Assembly: GCF_040954835.1 (NCBI RefSeq)
Contig: NC_090696.1
Location: forward strand, 53,040,222 to 53,104,221
Reading direction: 5' to 3'
Source: Lepisosteus oculatus
Taxonomy: Eukaryota > Chordata > Actinopteri > Semionotiformes > Lepisosteidae
Length of the DNA stretch: 64,000 nucleotides
A program made the position numbers and the translations under genes. The notes under the pieces were generated by a model that was not told the origin of the DNA, ran no database searches, and was given only the letters and a program-made list of their open reading frames with translations. Every line of letters starts with the position of its first letter. The first letter of the stretch is position 1. This document shows positions 35,078-46,743 of this stretch, one piece after another.

Positions 35078-35346
35078 GTGGTGCTATCTGCATGGAGTTT
35101 GTATGTTCTCCTTGTGTTTGCATGTTTTTTTTGGGTGCTCCCAAAGTTCAAAGACATACTGGTAGGTTAATTGTCTTCTGGGGAAAACTGGCTCTAGTGT
35201 GAATGGCTGTGTGCCCCGCAAAACACTAGCATCCTCTCCTGTTCTGGGTATACCCCACCTTGTGCCTGTTGCTTGCTGGAATAGGCTCTTACTCCCCCAC
35301 GACCCTGTACTGGATAAAGAGGTTAGAAAATGTATGGGTGGATGTA
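35078..35346 (+). repeat. tRNA-like SINE, middle and tail
   Basis: + strand copy: GCATGGAGTTTGTATGTTCTCC, TACCCCACCTTGTGCC, then GACCCTGTACTGGATAAAG and a GGGTGGATG tail. The head is missing (5' truncated). The tail type is widespread in fish SINE/L2 elements. Confidence 0.75.
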
Positions 35347-36959
35347 TAACTGTAATAACGTTCAAATTTAAATACCATAATGAAGATATTCTCTTCAAAG
35401 TTTAAGTTAACAAAAATGTTTTGAAATATTATTGAAGTCTGTGTGATATAGTAGCGATTCCAATTTTGTGTTGCAGATTTGTTGAACTACTAAGGTCAAC
35501 TTAGTACATAGTGCCCATAACAAAACATACTCTAAAATTCAATGCAATTTTTAATGTTAAGATATTCGCTTTGCCTAAAATAATACAACAATTGTATTTA
35601 GCATTAGCAAGAAATTACTAATTCTAAACTTTTTTAATACTTAGCCTTGAAAGATGGGTCAAATCTTTAAACTGCCTTTGGAGTGCCTATTTAAAAAAGA
35701 TACAATGAGAAACTTTTTTGATTACTTCTTCAGTTCTAAAAATATTGCCACATTTAAATCTTTTTTCAAAAAAAATCCTCACAAGTTGTTACTTCACAGT
35801 GTGTTGTCTATGTGTGTTTCTTGTTATGTTCCAGACTTCTGACTTTGATTGTTCTCCCTTCCCCATTGGCCCACCATTACACTACTGTAGTTGATTCTTG
35901 TATTAGTCACACCAGTTTAGTACGGGTGAGCGCCGTTTGTCTTGTATGGTTTGGGGAAGTCAGTGAAGGTTAGCAAGGGTGTTGAAGATGCCAAAGACCG
36001 TTTTCTTTTGTAGTCAGGTTACCTTTCCCTCACTTTCTTAGCCAGCTCCATTTTGTTTGTTTTTTTCTTTTCTTTGGCACCACTCTAGTTTCCTTACCCT
36101 GTGTGTTATTGTGTCCAATTACAAACTAGTCACTTATTCAACTTAAATCATTACTTTTGCACGGACCCTTGTTATCACGCTTCCTAGTCCCTCACCAGAT
36201 CTCACCCGCTTCCAAAAATTATCCTAAATGTTACACCCCTTTACCCCTAGACACTTGGGGTCGTAACACAAGTAATTAAAATTACATGGTCTATGGACCT
36301 AAACTTTTTTATGTAGACAGTCAGGTGATTACCCAAGACACAAAAGCACTATAACTTGGGAATTAAAGTATCTATCCAGCAGCACAAACCGGCAGAAAAA
36401 CAGCACTAGGTTCTCCTGTGCTTTTAATGGTGAATTCTAGAACAGGGAATGACTTCACATGTCAAAAAATGAAAGTGCTAAATCTCAGGAGTGAAAGCAG
36501 CTGGAATTCTACTTTCATCGACACAAATGCAGCACTAACAAATGAGACCGGCTCGGTTCTCCTGCACCCTTGTAGAGGGGCAGAGTAGTCACTCAGCTGA
36601 ACAGTGATTCTCGCAGTATGAACTGATAATTGTGCAAAAACAAAAAGCTAAGCTTTCTAGGCACATTGCAAACACCCCGAGCATTCTGAATGGCTGCATA
36701 TGTAGCATTTGTGAAAACTTGTTAGAACTCTGCTGCTTGAAAGATAATTTTTCGAACAAACTTACCAAAAGCATCATTATTATTTAATAGATAATTTGAT
36801 TGTTGTACTCATATTCTATTTATTGAGCAGAATGCAAATATGATATATACATGTGTTTAAATATAGTTATATAGGGTTCCATGTGAGTCCTGAAGGCTTC
36901 TTGTGAAGGAATAAAGTAAGAAACTTCTTGAATTCAATTTAGGCTGTTTCTCAGTTTTG

Positions 36960-37965
36960 CAATAGTATTCAGACGAACCTTACAGTGTGCCATTTTGTGA
37001 GATTACAAAGTGATGCATACACATTTTTAAACTTAATTTTTTATTCAAAACTTTAATTCTCAAACTGAAGACTTTTAAGGGTGAATGTAATTAAAAAAAC
37101 TAAAAGTGAAAAAAATATAATTGATTCCAAAGTATTCAGACTCATGAACTGAATGGAATGGAATGACTTGATACCCAAGCACCGCTTTATTTTTGTGAGT
37201 GAGAACTAAATTATTATTTTTTTAAAAAAAATAATTATATTAGTTGAAAGACTGTTTTTTAACATTTAAAATGCCATGATAAAAAATAAATTACTTTGTA
37301 GTCAAGAGATTACAAATTCATGGAATGAATGAAAGCACTTTTGGCAGCAATTATGGCTGTAAATCTTTATGGGTATAGTCTCTACCAACTGTGCACTCTA
37401 GTAGTCCAAATTCCTCAGCTCAGCTCGAGCTTGGTGAACACTTATGGACAACAGTTTACAAGTCTGGTCACAGATTCTCAATAATTCTATTGAGAAACTA
37501 GTCAGAAATCCTAGCTTTTGCCTAGTGCTTTGCCTAACTGTTCTGGTGAAAGATTAATTTTTTCAACAGTTTTAGATCTGAAGCAGGTTTTCCTCTAAGA
37601 TTTGCTCTATATTCTTAGTAGTCTTGACAAGCTTCCCAGTCGGAACCAGAAGTAATAACATAACGCTTGTGCTATCACGCTTGAAGGAGTTGTTTGAGTG
37701 ATGGACTGTATTGCATTAGACATAATGCTAAAAAAATTGGAATGATCAGCTTTTCAGTGCTCAGAGGGATATTTAGTGTTTTTATACTCTTTCTCTTGAT
37801 CTGTACTTTTCTACAACTTTATCCCGGAGTTCTTCTCCAACCTCCTTGTTTTTCATGGTTAAATCCAACCTTTCAATGCACTAAGTGAACTTACAGAGAT
37901 ACTTATTGTGAAATCATGTGAACCACTGTTATTGAACACGAATAGAGGTCACTGAACTAACTGAT
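36960..37965 (-). mobile_element. Tc1/mariner relic
   Basis: Antisense relic of a Tc1-like transposase (spaced words such as GGCAGCAATTATGGCTGTAA, ACAGATTCTCAATAATTCTAT, AGATCTGAAGCAGGTTTTCC). GTATTCAGAC-type ends occur at 36966 and 37133. No frame is left open. Boundaries are approximate. Confidence 0.65.
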
Positions 37966-38229
37966 TTAAATTTATTCAGTATTCTATACACTTAAATACA
38001 GGTTTACCACAGAAAGAAGTTTAAATGCAATCATGACTTTTCATTTTCCTTTCATATTACTGTAATTATCTATTTAAGTTTTTTCCTTTGAATGTGTGGA
38101 GTAGATTGTGGACACAACAAATATTAATTTCTACTTCAAAGTACAATGACTGCAAGCTTTAAAGCAACACAATATGAAAACTGCAAGGGCATGAATAAGT
38201 TTGTATTGCACTGTATATGATTATAACAT

Positions 38230-39560
38230 ACAGATGCAGCCATTCAAAGTGTGCGGTACAGACACGTACCGGAGGTAATTGGCTACGGCATCGCGCATCG
38301 TGATGCAAGATGACGCGGGGTACCGCAGTATGTGATTGGTTGACCAACAGGGGCACTCGTGGTCCGTTGGTCTGTCGTAGAAAGATTTACAGTAAACGTC
38401 TTTACTGTGCCCGTTGTAGTATTGAATATTCATATGGAATTTTACCACTGAAGGGAAATCTTAGTAGCTGAGCATAAAAAGAATAGGAGCATACTGCAAC
38501 GCATGTGAAGGCCATAAACGATATTAATTTTGGAACATAAACATACAGTATATGGCTGGTCTCGGTACTTTAAAGAAAACATACACGAAACATGATTTCA
38601 TTATGACCAGAATCGGTCTTGAGATATTTTTAACTTGATTTACAGTATTTGAGAGGTATGTCTTGACACCGATACTACGTAAATACTGCTCACGTATATG
38701 TTTCTAGGTTTATATTATGCATTTCATACGGTCAAATTACTTTTGAGCAACTGATAAGAAGTGCAAAACGGTATGCCCAGGGCGTTTTAGTTTTCGTTTT
38801 GTTTTAATGCAGTGCAGTGGATTGATCAGAGATATCAAGTACATACAAGTCATTTTTTAAATGTTGTAGTTTGTCTTGTAAAAATGTTACGAGTACATCA
38901 TCTGTCAACAAATACACAGGTTCTGTTTCCATATTGCGGATTTTGGTTACGTAATATTATTTTCTAATTTCATGTTGTAAATATATGATTTGGGCAAACA
39001 GAGCCGCAAAGAAGTACATTATGGGTTGTTGGTTTTTTTTGCAGTTTTATCTAGAACAAGCGATGCTTTGTCTGATTCTTGTGAAACTATCCACACGACA
39101 GTTACCTAGGAGTTGACTTCAGTGATGTCACTGATGGGATGTTTCTAAAAATCCATCCACTGTAAAACGTCTTCTCCAGTTGTCCTGCATATGTATTCGC
39201 TAATGAAGCTGTGTGTTCTGAGTCTGGTTCTCTACATTTCTGTATGAACCAGCTTAGAGGGCTAAAGACAGCTTGTGTTTAAATTGAGTGTAAGGTAATT
39301 TATGCTTCTAAAGTCATGGTCAGCATTTATTATTGTACTGTGCTGTAAACTTGTTCTGTGCCTAATTACATTATTTTATAGCTTTATCAAATCTGTACAT
39401 TGTCTGTCAATAATGTTTCTGTAGTGCTTTTTCAGCACTCAGCATGTGACTGCGCCGGTGGCGCTGTGGGTTAGGTTCTTGACTCCCATGTCACACAGTC
39501 TGTGATTGAATCCCATGTAACTATGACTTTATTTTTTAACAAACATTTTTTTGAAAAAAT
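38230..39560 (+). repeat. Mosaic repeat family R, copy 1
   Basis: Starts ACAGATGCAGCCATTC and has a CpG-rich segment with TGATTGGTTGACCAACAGG and CACTCGTGGTCCG, then AATATTCATATGGAATTTTACC and a tRNA-like stretch at about 39450-39515 (GGTGGCGCTGTGGG, GATTGAATCCC). Shares these blocks with 49795-50580 and 52418-53215. I cannot name the family. A further shared block (ATCGCGTATCTAAG) lies at about 39840. Confidence 0.65.
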
Positions 39561-40465
39561 GAAACGTTTCCCTTGGTCAGTGATTAAATAAAACCTCACT
39601 CGCACCAAACAAATTTATATTTCTAAATATCACAACATGATCAAATTTAAGTCTTTTTAATAACAATGAATAGTCTCCTATGCGTTACAAAATAAACATT
39701 TATATTGATTTGAATCGCGTTTTGATTTAAATCGTAAACGCGTGTTTAAATATATGCGTTTAAAGGCAATATACTGTATAAAAGCGCTGATTCTTATGGA
39801 ATGTGTTCCGCCGGGGATTCAAAAAAAATATTTTTTTTAATCGCGTATCTAAGTAAAATTGCAGTATAACTTTGTTCATGCACAAACAGTGGCATGTTAC
39901 ATTATAATTTGGGTGTCTCCTCTTGCCAGAAAGCTCTAAATTGCATTTTGAGTGCGGTTTTTGACTTTTTCTAAATTGCAGCCCATAAATAAAGCTGATA
40001 CAGTTTAGACTTACTGTATTACAACAGCACATTGGACAATGCAACGTAAATTGCCAAAATGCAGTTGGAATCTGTCCAAGCCCTACTATGAAAATTATTT
40101 AAACTGCGACACTTATCATTCATCTTTAAATAAACTTTATTTTATATAGCGTTTTAAGCGAATAGGTAATTAGATTGCTCATAAACCTAATCGCTTTTTC
40201 TAGATAAACACAGCGTGATTGCTCTCTGAAAATGCTTTTTCTTTATATTTAGTCTCAGATTTCAACTAAAGATCGTATTATTATACATTTTCTTGGAAAA
40301 ATGTCTTTTATGTAAGCCATGTTTGCTATTAATTCATTTAGGGCTAGAATATGTTCATTGTCTTCCAATCGAGTCGAGTTGACATTGGAAGCTTGCCACG
40401 CCCGGACTGTTACACCAACGCATTAGCATGTTAAAGCGATTTCATTGAGGAGCCTAGCTTTCTTA

Positions 40466-40551
40466 ACTAGTTAACACTGTACTTCCTACTTGTGACGAAT
40501 TAAACCGGTTTCACAGGTATTTTCAAAGTAGGAGGTACAGTGTTAACTAGT
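40466..40551. other. 86-nt near-perfect hairpin
   Basis: Two 26-bp arms (40466-40491 and 40526-40551) are inverted repeats with one mismatch, separated by a 34-base loop that itself holds the palindrome AAACCGGTTT. The size fits a miRNA precursor or a tiny palindromic MITE. The arm sequence matches no miRNA I recognise. Confidence 0.6.
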
Positions 40552-41011
40552 GTTAACAAAAACATTTATCATGCATAAAAAGTGGTTATTAACTATCTGA
40601 AACTGTTTTTTTAAGTCACACAATATCTAAGTCAGACAAGAATACAATCATTGTTTCTTATTTCCGATTTTCTTAAAAAGTAAAAAAAAATTAGGTGCCC
40701 AGCACTAACTCTGATATGGATGTGTGATATAAGCTAAGATATGGCAGTTGTTGTCAAATTGCGCCCTGAATTTTATTCTTGCATTTACATGGGAAATTGT
40801 TTCAATGTGAAATATTTTAAGGTATTCCATTCAAAGAAAAAAACACACCCCAGATATTTGGGAAAAATGGGAAAATTTGGGATGCGGAACATGGTCATCT
40901 GAAGTTCCCTTTCACTGTACTTAGCACTACAAACTTGAGCAGAGATGTGAAAAAAACTCTGGATCTTGAGCATGGGCAAGTATTACAACAGCAGACCTAC
41001 TGCAATGACAA

Positions 41012-41925
41012 GGTGCCACCAGAAAAAATAAAATTCTTAAGTAGGACTTTTTTCTCCTAATTAGGACTTCGTATCTCCTATGTTGGACTTTATAAAATCC
41101 TAATTGGGACTTTTTATTTCCTAGGTAGGATTTTTATAAACTCCTATGAGAACCTTAAAATGAACCTTGAAATATTTGCATTTATTTTGCCATAAACAGC
41201 ATGGTGGTTTAGACATTATGGTTCTGGTGTTAATACTGCTGCAGAAAAAGCAAACTACCTGCAGAATGTAACTGCAAGGTATATTATCTGGATGGAAGGC
41301 CATAAAACAATGTGATCCCAAGGTTGCTACAGTAAAAAAAAAAGAAAACTGACAGTGTCGCTATTTGACAAAGCAACTTGAGCATAGAACTTTGCAGTCA
41401 CCTGCCAATAACTTGGCATATCTTATTCTGATGTATGTACTCCCCTACTAATATATTTCAGTAATGCCCCTTACAACAGTTTCAAAATGGTCACTGACAA
41501 AAATCAGGGCAACCAACTAAATACGGCAATTACATCTCTCTTAAAGGGACATGCCATTTGAAATTTAACTAAGATCATAGTGCATGTGGGATACACTATA
41601 CCAAGCCAAGTGCATGATATTTCATTGAAATGGTGATCTTACTATTGTTAGTAATTGTAGCAATTGTGTTTTTAAGCAAAATACTTTTGGAAAGTAATGA
41701 AAACATTTATGCTATATAGCAGTGTCCTGTTGTATGCTGTTGTTCTGTTTTGAAAATACTTTTAAAATATTTTGGGACAGTAACCTCTCATCACAACACC
41801 AAACATTTATGCTACTTAATGGCAAATAAATCCTTGATGAAGCCTGCTGTTCACAAGAGGAGTATCGCAAGTCCTAATTAGGAGAAAAAAGTCTTACATA
41901 TGAGTTTCATTTTTTATTTTTTTTC
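41012..41925. mobile_element. Unclassified DNA element with inverted ends
   Basis: The left end (41041-41150) has repeated AGGACTTTTTTCTCCTAATT-like units. The right end (about 41871-41912) carries the same unit inverted (CCTAATTAGGAGAAAAAAGT). About 0.9 kb with no transposase frame, so probably non-autonomous. A related fragment is at 34397-34506. Confidence 0.55.
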
Positions 41926-42269
41926 TTTATAGCATAAAAAAAGCTTCTTTACAGAGCTAACAATCTTGGTTAAAGATTATTTACGTTAATGCATGTTTAT
42001 TTTGTTACAGTAAAAAGCAGTGCTCACATTTCTTCTAGGACAAACCTCCGTAGTTTACATTAGATGTATGCTAAAAAAAAACCCTCCCTGCACCCTGTTT
42101 ATTTTCTTTGATGTGTGAAGAAGCACAAATCAAAAAAGCACTAATTAATTTACCGCCAGATCATGGTGTCTTCACTGTTTTAGTGCTGAAATATTTGTAC
42201 GTAATCCTGTTCTTCAAGTCTAAACTCTGTATGGAATCTGCAAATGAATATTTCTGCATAAGAATATGA

Positions 42270-42282
42270 CCCTAACCCTAAC
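42270..42282 (+). repeat. Interstitial telomeric repeat (CCCTAA)2
   Basis: CCCTAACCCTAAC. Short; listed because a longer run occurs in the same intron. Confidence 0.6.
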
Positions 42283-43717
42283 TTGAAATCGTTTTTAAGT
42301 GTAAAGGTTTAAGGTTTTAAGTGTATAGGTCTGGTAAAGCATAACTCCAGTAGTTCAAGTAGGTAGCTGTGTCAGCATGTGTAGGCTGCAAAGGAGCAAG
42401 TTAAGGTTTATTCTTCTCTTTTCGGCATGGAATAAACCTTTACTTGACTCTTACTACAGACCTATCTCACTGACTTTTCATAAAAGTAACTTAAATTTTT
42501 ATTATTAAAGTAAAATTTGTCCCAAATACATATTATCACAGTGTTATCCTTCAAAAGTGTAGAGGTGTAGATGGAATGCAGCAGTAATGATGGCACAGCC
42601 AAAACTGGAAAGTTTATTATTATGAGGAACTGTGTTCCCAAAGTCCACACCCAAAAAAACAAAGTGAAAAATACAAACTAACCAAGGGTAAAAAAACACA
42701 AAACTATAGTACAATAATATATACATTCATTGATTTAAAAAATAGATTGTTGTAGGCAGTTCCTATTCTACACTACCACCAACTTCCTCCTAATCTCTCT
42801 TCTCCTAGCTTGAGAATGTCCTTATCTAGGTTAAATTCCCCCCCTAGAATAGTTCACTATAAAGCAAAAAAGAATTCTACAAAATAATAATCAGAATTCT
42901 GATATACACCTTTCTCCAGTGAGTACACAATTAGACAATTATATTATTAACAAACATAAAACATCTTTACTCCTTTTATGGACACACATATTTTAAATGT
43001 AGTGCAGTCCTGCATCAGATTATTTGAAAAAATAAAAATGGCTACATGTGGTGCTGCCTGACAGCTTGCACATTTTAAATAGCTGCATCTATATTAGTAT
43101 TATCCTAATAGGTTTCACTGCCATATTCTTGGTGTTCATCTCTGAAAAACACAGATAAAAGGATTTCCCTACATTGTTCTGTATTAATGCAGCAAAACGA
43201 TGTCTACTCCACTAGGTATCATTAAGTGTTTAAACAGACCCTAGAGTTAATGGTCTTTACAGAAATACCTTGACTTTTGTTCCCATGAACAAAATATAAA
43301 GAAGCTTCCAAATGTGTATGAACAGAAAGCAAGAATGAAGAGTAAAACAGAGGCCTGGCGAAAAATGGTGGAGACTGCATTCTGCTTTATCACTACTCAT
43401 CCACAGAAATTACTAAGTAAATTAATAACTTAATTCACTAACTCAAGAAGTTTTATGTGAGGTTTATATGGGATGTTTTTAAGGTCTAATTTAGTTGAGT
43501 CTTATGTAATCCAAGGTGTCAAGATTGTCAAGATATACACAAAAAAAAGAACACTATTGCTGATTTTATTCACTGTATTCTCCAGATCCATTAATATATT
43601 TGCCTTTCTGAACAGATAACTATCTGCTCTTTTGTACTATACCACTCACAAAGATGACAAAATGCCATGGCATCTCTAAACATCACACTCAGACATTTTC
43701 TTTGTTGTTATCTATAT

Positions 43718-44260
43718 CAGCAGCCATATCACCCTGCAACTCACTGAAGCTAAGCAGGTGTGAGCCTGGTCAGTACCTGGATGAGAGACATCCTGGGAAA
43801 AACTAAGGTTGCTGCTGGAAGAGGTGTAAGTGGGGCCAGTAGGGGGTGCCCCCCCTGCAGTCTATGTGGGTCCTAATGCCCCAGTATAGTGACGGGGACA
43901 CTATACTGTAAACAGGCGCCGTCCTTCGGATGAGATGTAAAACCGAGGTCCTGACTCTGTGGTCATTAAAAATCCCAGGGTGTTTCTTGAAAAGAGTGGG
44001 GGTGTAACCCCAGTGTCCTGGCCAAATTTCCCATTGGCCCTTACCAATCATGGCCTCCTAATAATCCCCATCTATGAATTGGCTTTATTACTCTCTGCTC
44101 TCCTCCCCACTGATAGCTGATGTGTGGTGAGCGTTCTGGCGCGCTATGGCTGCTGTCGCATCATCCAGGTGGATGCTGCACATTGGTGGTGGGGGAGGAG
44201 TCCCCATTACCTGTAAAGTGCTTTGAGTGGAGTGTCCAGAAAAGTGTTTCTAAAGTTTTT
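43718..44260 (+). repeat. 5S rRNA-derived SINE, copy 1
   Basis: Positions 43718-43812 resemble 5S rRNA with its internal promoter (GAAGCTAAGCAGG, GAGCCTGGTCAGTACCTGG, ATGAGAGACATCCTGGGA). A long body follows (GGGGCCAGTAGGGGGTGCC, ATTAAAAATCCCAGGGTG), then a tail GTAAAGTGCTTTGAGTGG. Such SINE3-type elements use pol III and are moved by LINE enzymes. Confidence 0.85.
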
Positions 44261-44392
44261 TAGCAGCAGGAAATCAGCTGATGTACAGTATCTTACACCT
44301 TCACTGTTTTTAAACTGATAGTTAACAACAAGCACCCCAACCTTAGGAAACAAGTCCAAAATAATTGTTTATTATGGTAAGAGAAACTCAAC

Positions 44393-44485
44393 CTTTTCCC
44401 GTGGACTAAAGCTCCGGGGTCCTGCGATTTGGCCTCCAGTTCTTGTACTTCATCAACCAGCGTCTTAAAACAAGTTCTTTTCATT
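44393..44485 (-). CDS. atp8a1: atp8a1 exon (VQELEAKSQDPG)
   Basis: 93 bases encoding MKRTCFKTLVDEVQELEAKS... at the start of the cytosolic tail. Acceptor TTTTAG, donor GTTGAG (weak). The phase joins both neighbours. Confidence 0.95.
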
Positions 44486-45506
44486 CTAAAACAAGTAAAC
44501 AGTAAAATAATTGTTTGGTTAATCTGTAACAAACCTCAAATGCATATAACAAACCTTAATGCAATAAATAAAATATGTTTTCAGATATACAGCAACTGAA
44601 ATGTTCCAGGAATCTTTGCAGTTATTATTATGTTAATGTAAAACCTTCACTATACTACACCTCTGTAACACTTATACAGTATATATACTTGAATTAGTGG
44701 GTATAAATATTAATTATCCACTCATACTGTAACACTACAATAGATGGAACTATGTCCCAAATAATGCTCTAATAATGGTGCATCAGTGGGACATATTATA
44801 CATTTACAAAATACTGTATTTTATAATAAATTAATTTCGCACTTTACCTGATTCACTTCATTTTATTATTAGGAAATTCCAAAGTACTAGTTTTGTTTTT
44901 ATAGCTTGATTAGCACTGATTAGTTCATATTTATGATGTCTTAATATCACAATCATATGTTTACCTAAGTGAGAGGTGCATTAAAAATCCTGGGCTAACA
45001 TCACATATTGCCAAGATACATTGATAGTACACAGAAACCTCATGCATAGCACTTTCAGATAACACCCAAAAATTAGATGGGTTCTTTAACATTGTTTTTT
45101 GCATTTGCAAGAATTAAGTCTGAGTGGCACATAACGATTCACAAACAATAATGCTTTCACTTTGATTGGGATGTGGGATTATAAACATAGAGAACATAGA
45201 GGCTACAGATGAAAGGAGGCCATTGTTCCGATTCTCACAACACTTTGTGCATAAATGCATCTTTTGTAGAAACAGTGCTATTTGCTGTGACTTCAGGGTT
45301 TTCACATACTGTAGTGAACAGAATAACAATTTTCTCTTGCATGTCCTAAGCATGTCTGCGCCATTTTTGGAGGATGGTACTACTACTGCAGCTTCTACTA
45401 TTAATAATAATATAATTGCACAAATAATTTATGTTTTTAACCAGACCTAAAATGGTGCTTTTCATTACTGGACACAAAAACATTTAGAATCATAGTAGGA
45501 ACTCAC
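44486..45506 (-). other. atp8a1 intron
   Basis: 1.0-kb AT-rich intron without recognised features. Confidence 0.85.
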
Positions 45507-45595
45507 ACTTTGTATGTGACATCAAATAACAGAGACGTCACAGGGATAAAGAAAAGGCCCATCCAAAACACTCCAGAGGTAAACAGCATGTCAGC
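45507..45595 (-). CDS. atp8a1: atp8a1 exon (last membrane helix)
   Basis: 89 bases encoding ADMLFTSGVFWMGLFFIPVT SLLFDVTYK, the last membrane helix (TM10) region. Acceptor GTACAG, donor GTGAGT. Two bases carry over to the next exon. Confidence 0.95.
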
Positions 45596-46703
45596 CTGTA
45601 CAGAAAAAACCCCCACAAAATCATGTTTTATGTTCTGTGAATCAAATATACACAATTATAAATAATTATTAAAATTATTTATTGAATATCCTGATAGTAC
45701 AAAGACTCCATATCTCCATCTGAAAAAGGATTACATCAATGAAGAGAAAGGAAATTGAAAAGTTAAAGATAAGGAGATATACATTTTATGTTTTTTTTTA
45801 AGAAAATGTATTATAGGGTTACATTCAGGCAAATTAGAAAACAAGATGAATTATTAGAAATTTCATACAAGTGCAAACGTACTGTGGCATAATATATTAA
45901 GATGTATATGACACAATATTGTCGTAACAAAGAGTATTTGGCAAAAAGAAAGAAGGTTAAAAAGAATCACCCTATGGTAACTGTTGGATGATTGAAGCAT
46001 TCTGGGAATAACTGAAGCAAATTTACTTTTATCCAACAAACCAGATAAGGAAATGGCACTACAAGAAAAGCCTTATAATGTGCTACACATTTCTTCTGTT
46101 CAGTTGTCACAATTATAACATTTAAATCCCCCATTTGTGGCTGACAAATAATTTCTAGAATTTTAAATTTGGTATTTTATACCAAAAGTTAATATTGCAG
46201 TGTATGTGCAAATCCAACTTTAGATAATTGATAAAAATGTTTAAATTATATTTGATGTAAAAATAGATTAAGTTTGTAAACTTTTGAATGATTTATTAAT
46301 TGCAACAATGATACAAACAACATTTCTGCTATTAAATATGGGAAGTACAATTAAAAGTAAATATATTTTCATCTATTCATTTTAAGTCTGCTTGTAAAAT
46401 CTGAGGATCACAGAGGAAAAACCTACTTGTATTTAATACAAATGTAACATTATTTCTGATGTTTAAAGTCATGTGCTATACTATTTGTTTAGGCCAAATT
46501 AACTAAAACAATCTGCCATTGAATTTCTTAGAGCAAAATACACCCTGGATTCTAAATTACCTAATGATAAAACTATACAAGAAATAGTCTAGAAATAGAA
46601 ATAGAAATCTCTATTACAGGTATTAAAATCAAAATGGATGAAAAACAATAATACCTAAATCTGTCATCTGTTTTCAAATAGCTTAAATTAAAAGCATAAA
46701 AGC

Positions 46704-46742
<39 letters not shown>
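46704..46742 (+). repeat. (AAT)13 microsatellite
   Basis: Thirteen uninterrupted AAT units in an atp8a1 intron, likely to vary in length between individuals. Confidence 0.95.

Positions 46743-46743
<1 letters not shown>

Larger units (their letters stand above)
32992..44392 (-). other. atp8a1 11.4-kb intron, repeat-rich
   Basis: The largest intron in the window. It holds telomere-like repeats, a TIR-type element, SINEs, a Tc1 relic, a mosaic repeat, a hairpin and a 5S-SINE, listed separately. In 35840-36290 and 42300-43700 I see no supported feature. 36180-36270 (TTACACCCCTTTACCCC) might be the edge of an LTR, without a partner. Confidence 0.8.

Noticed and set aside
35840..36290. Possible solo LTR ending GGGGTCGTAACA
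   Set aside because: No matching start, no target duplication and no second copy in the window.
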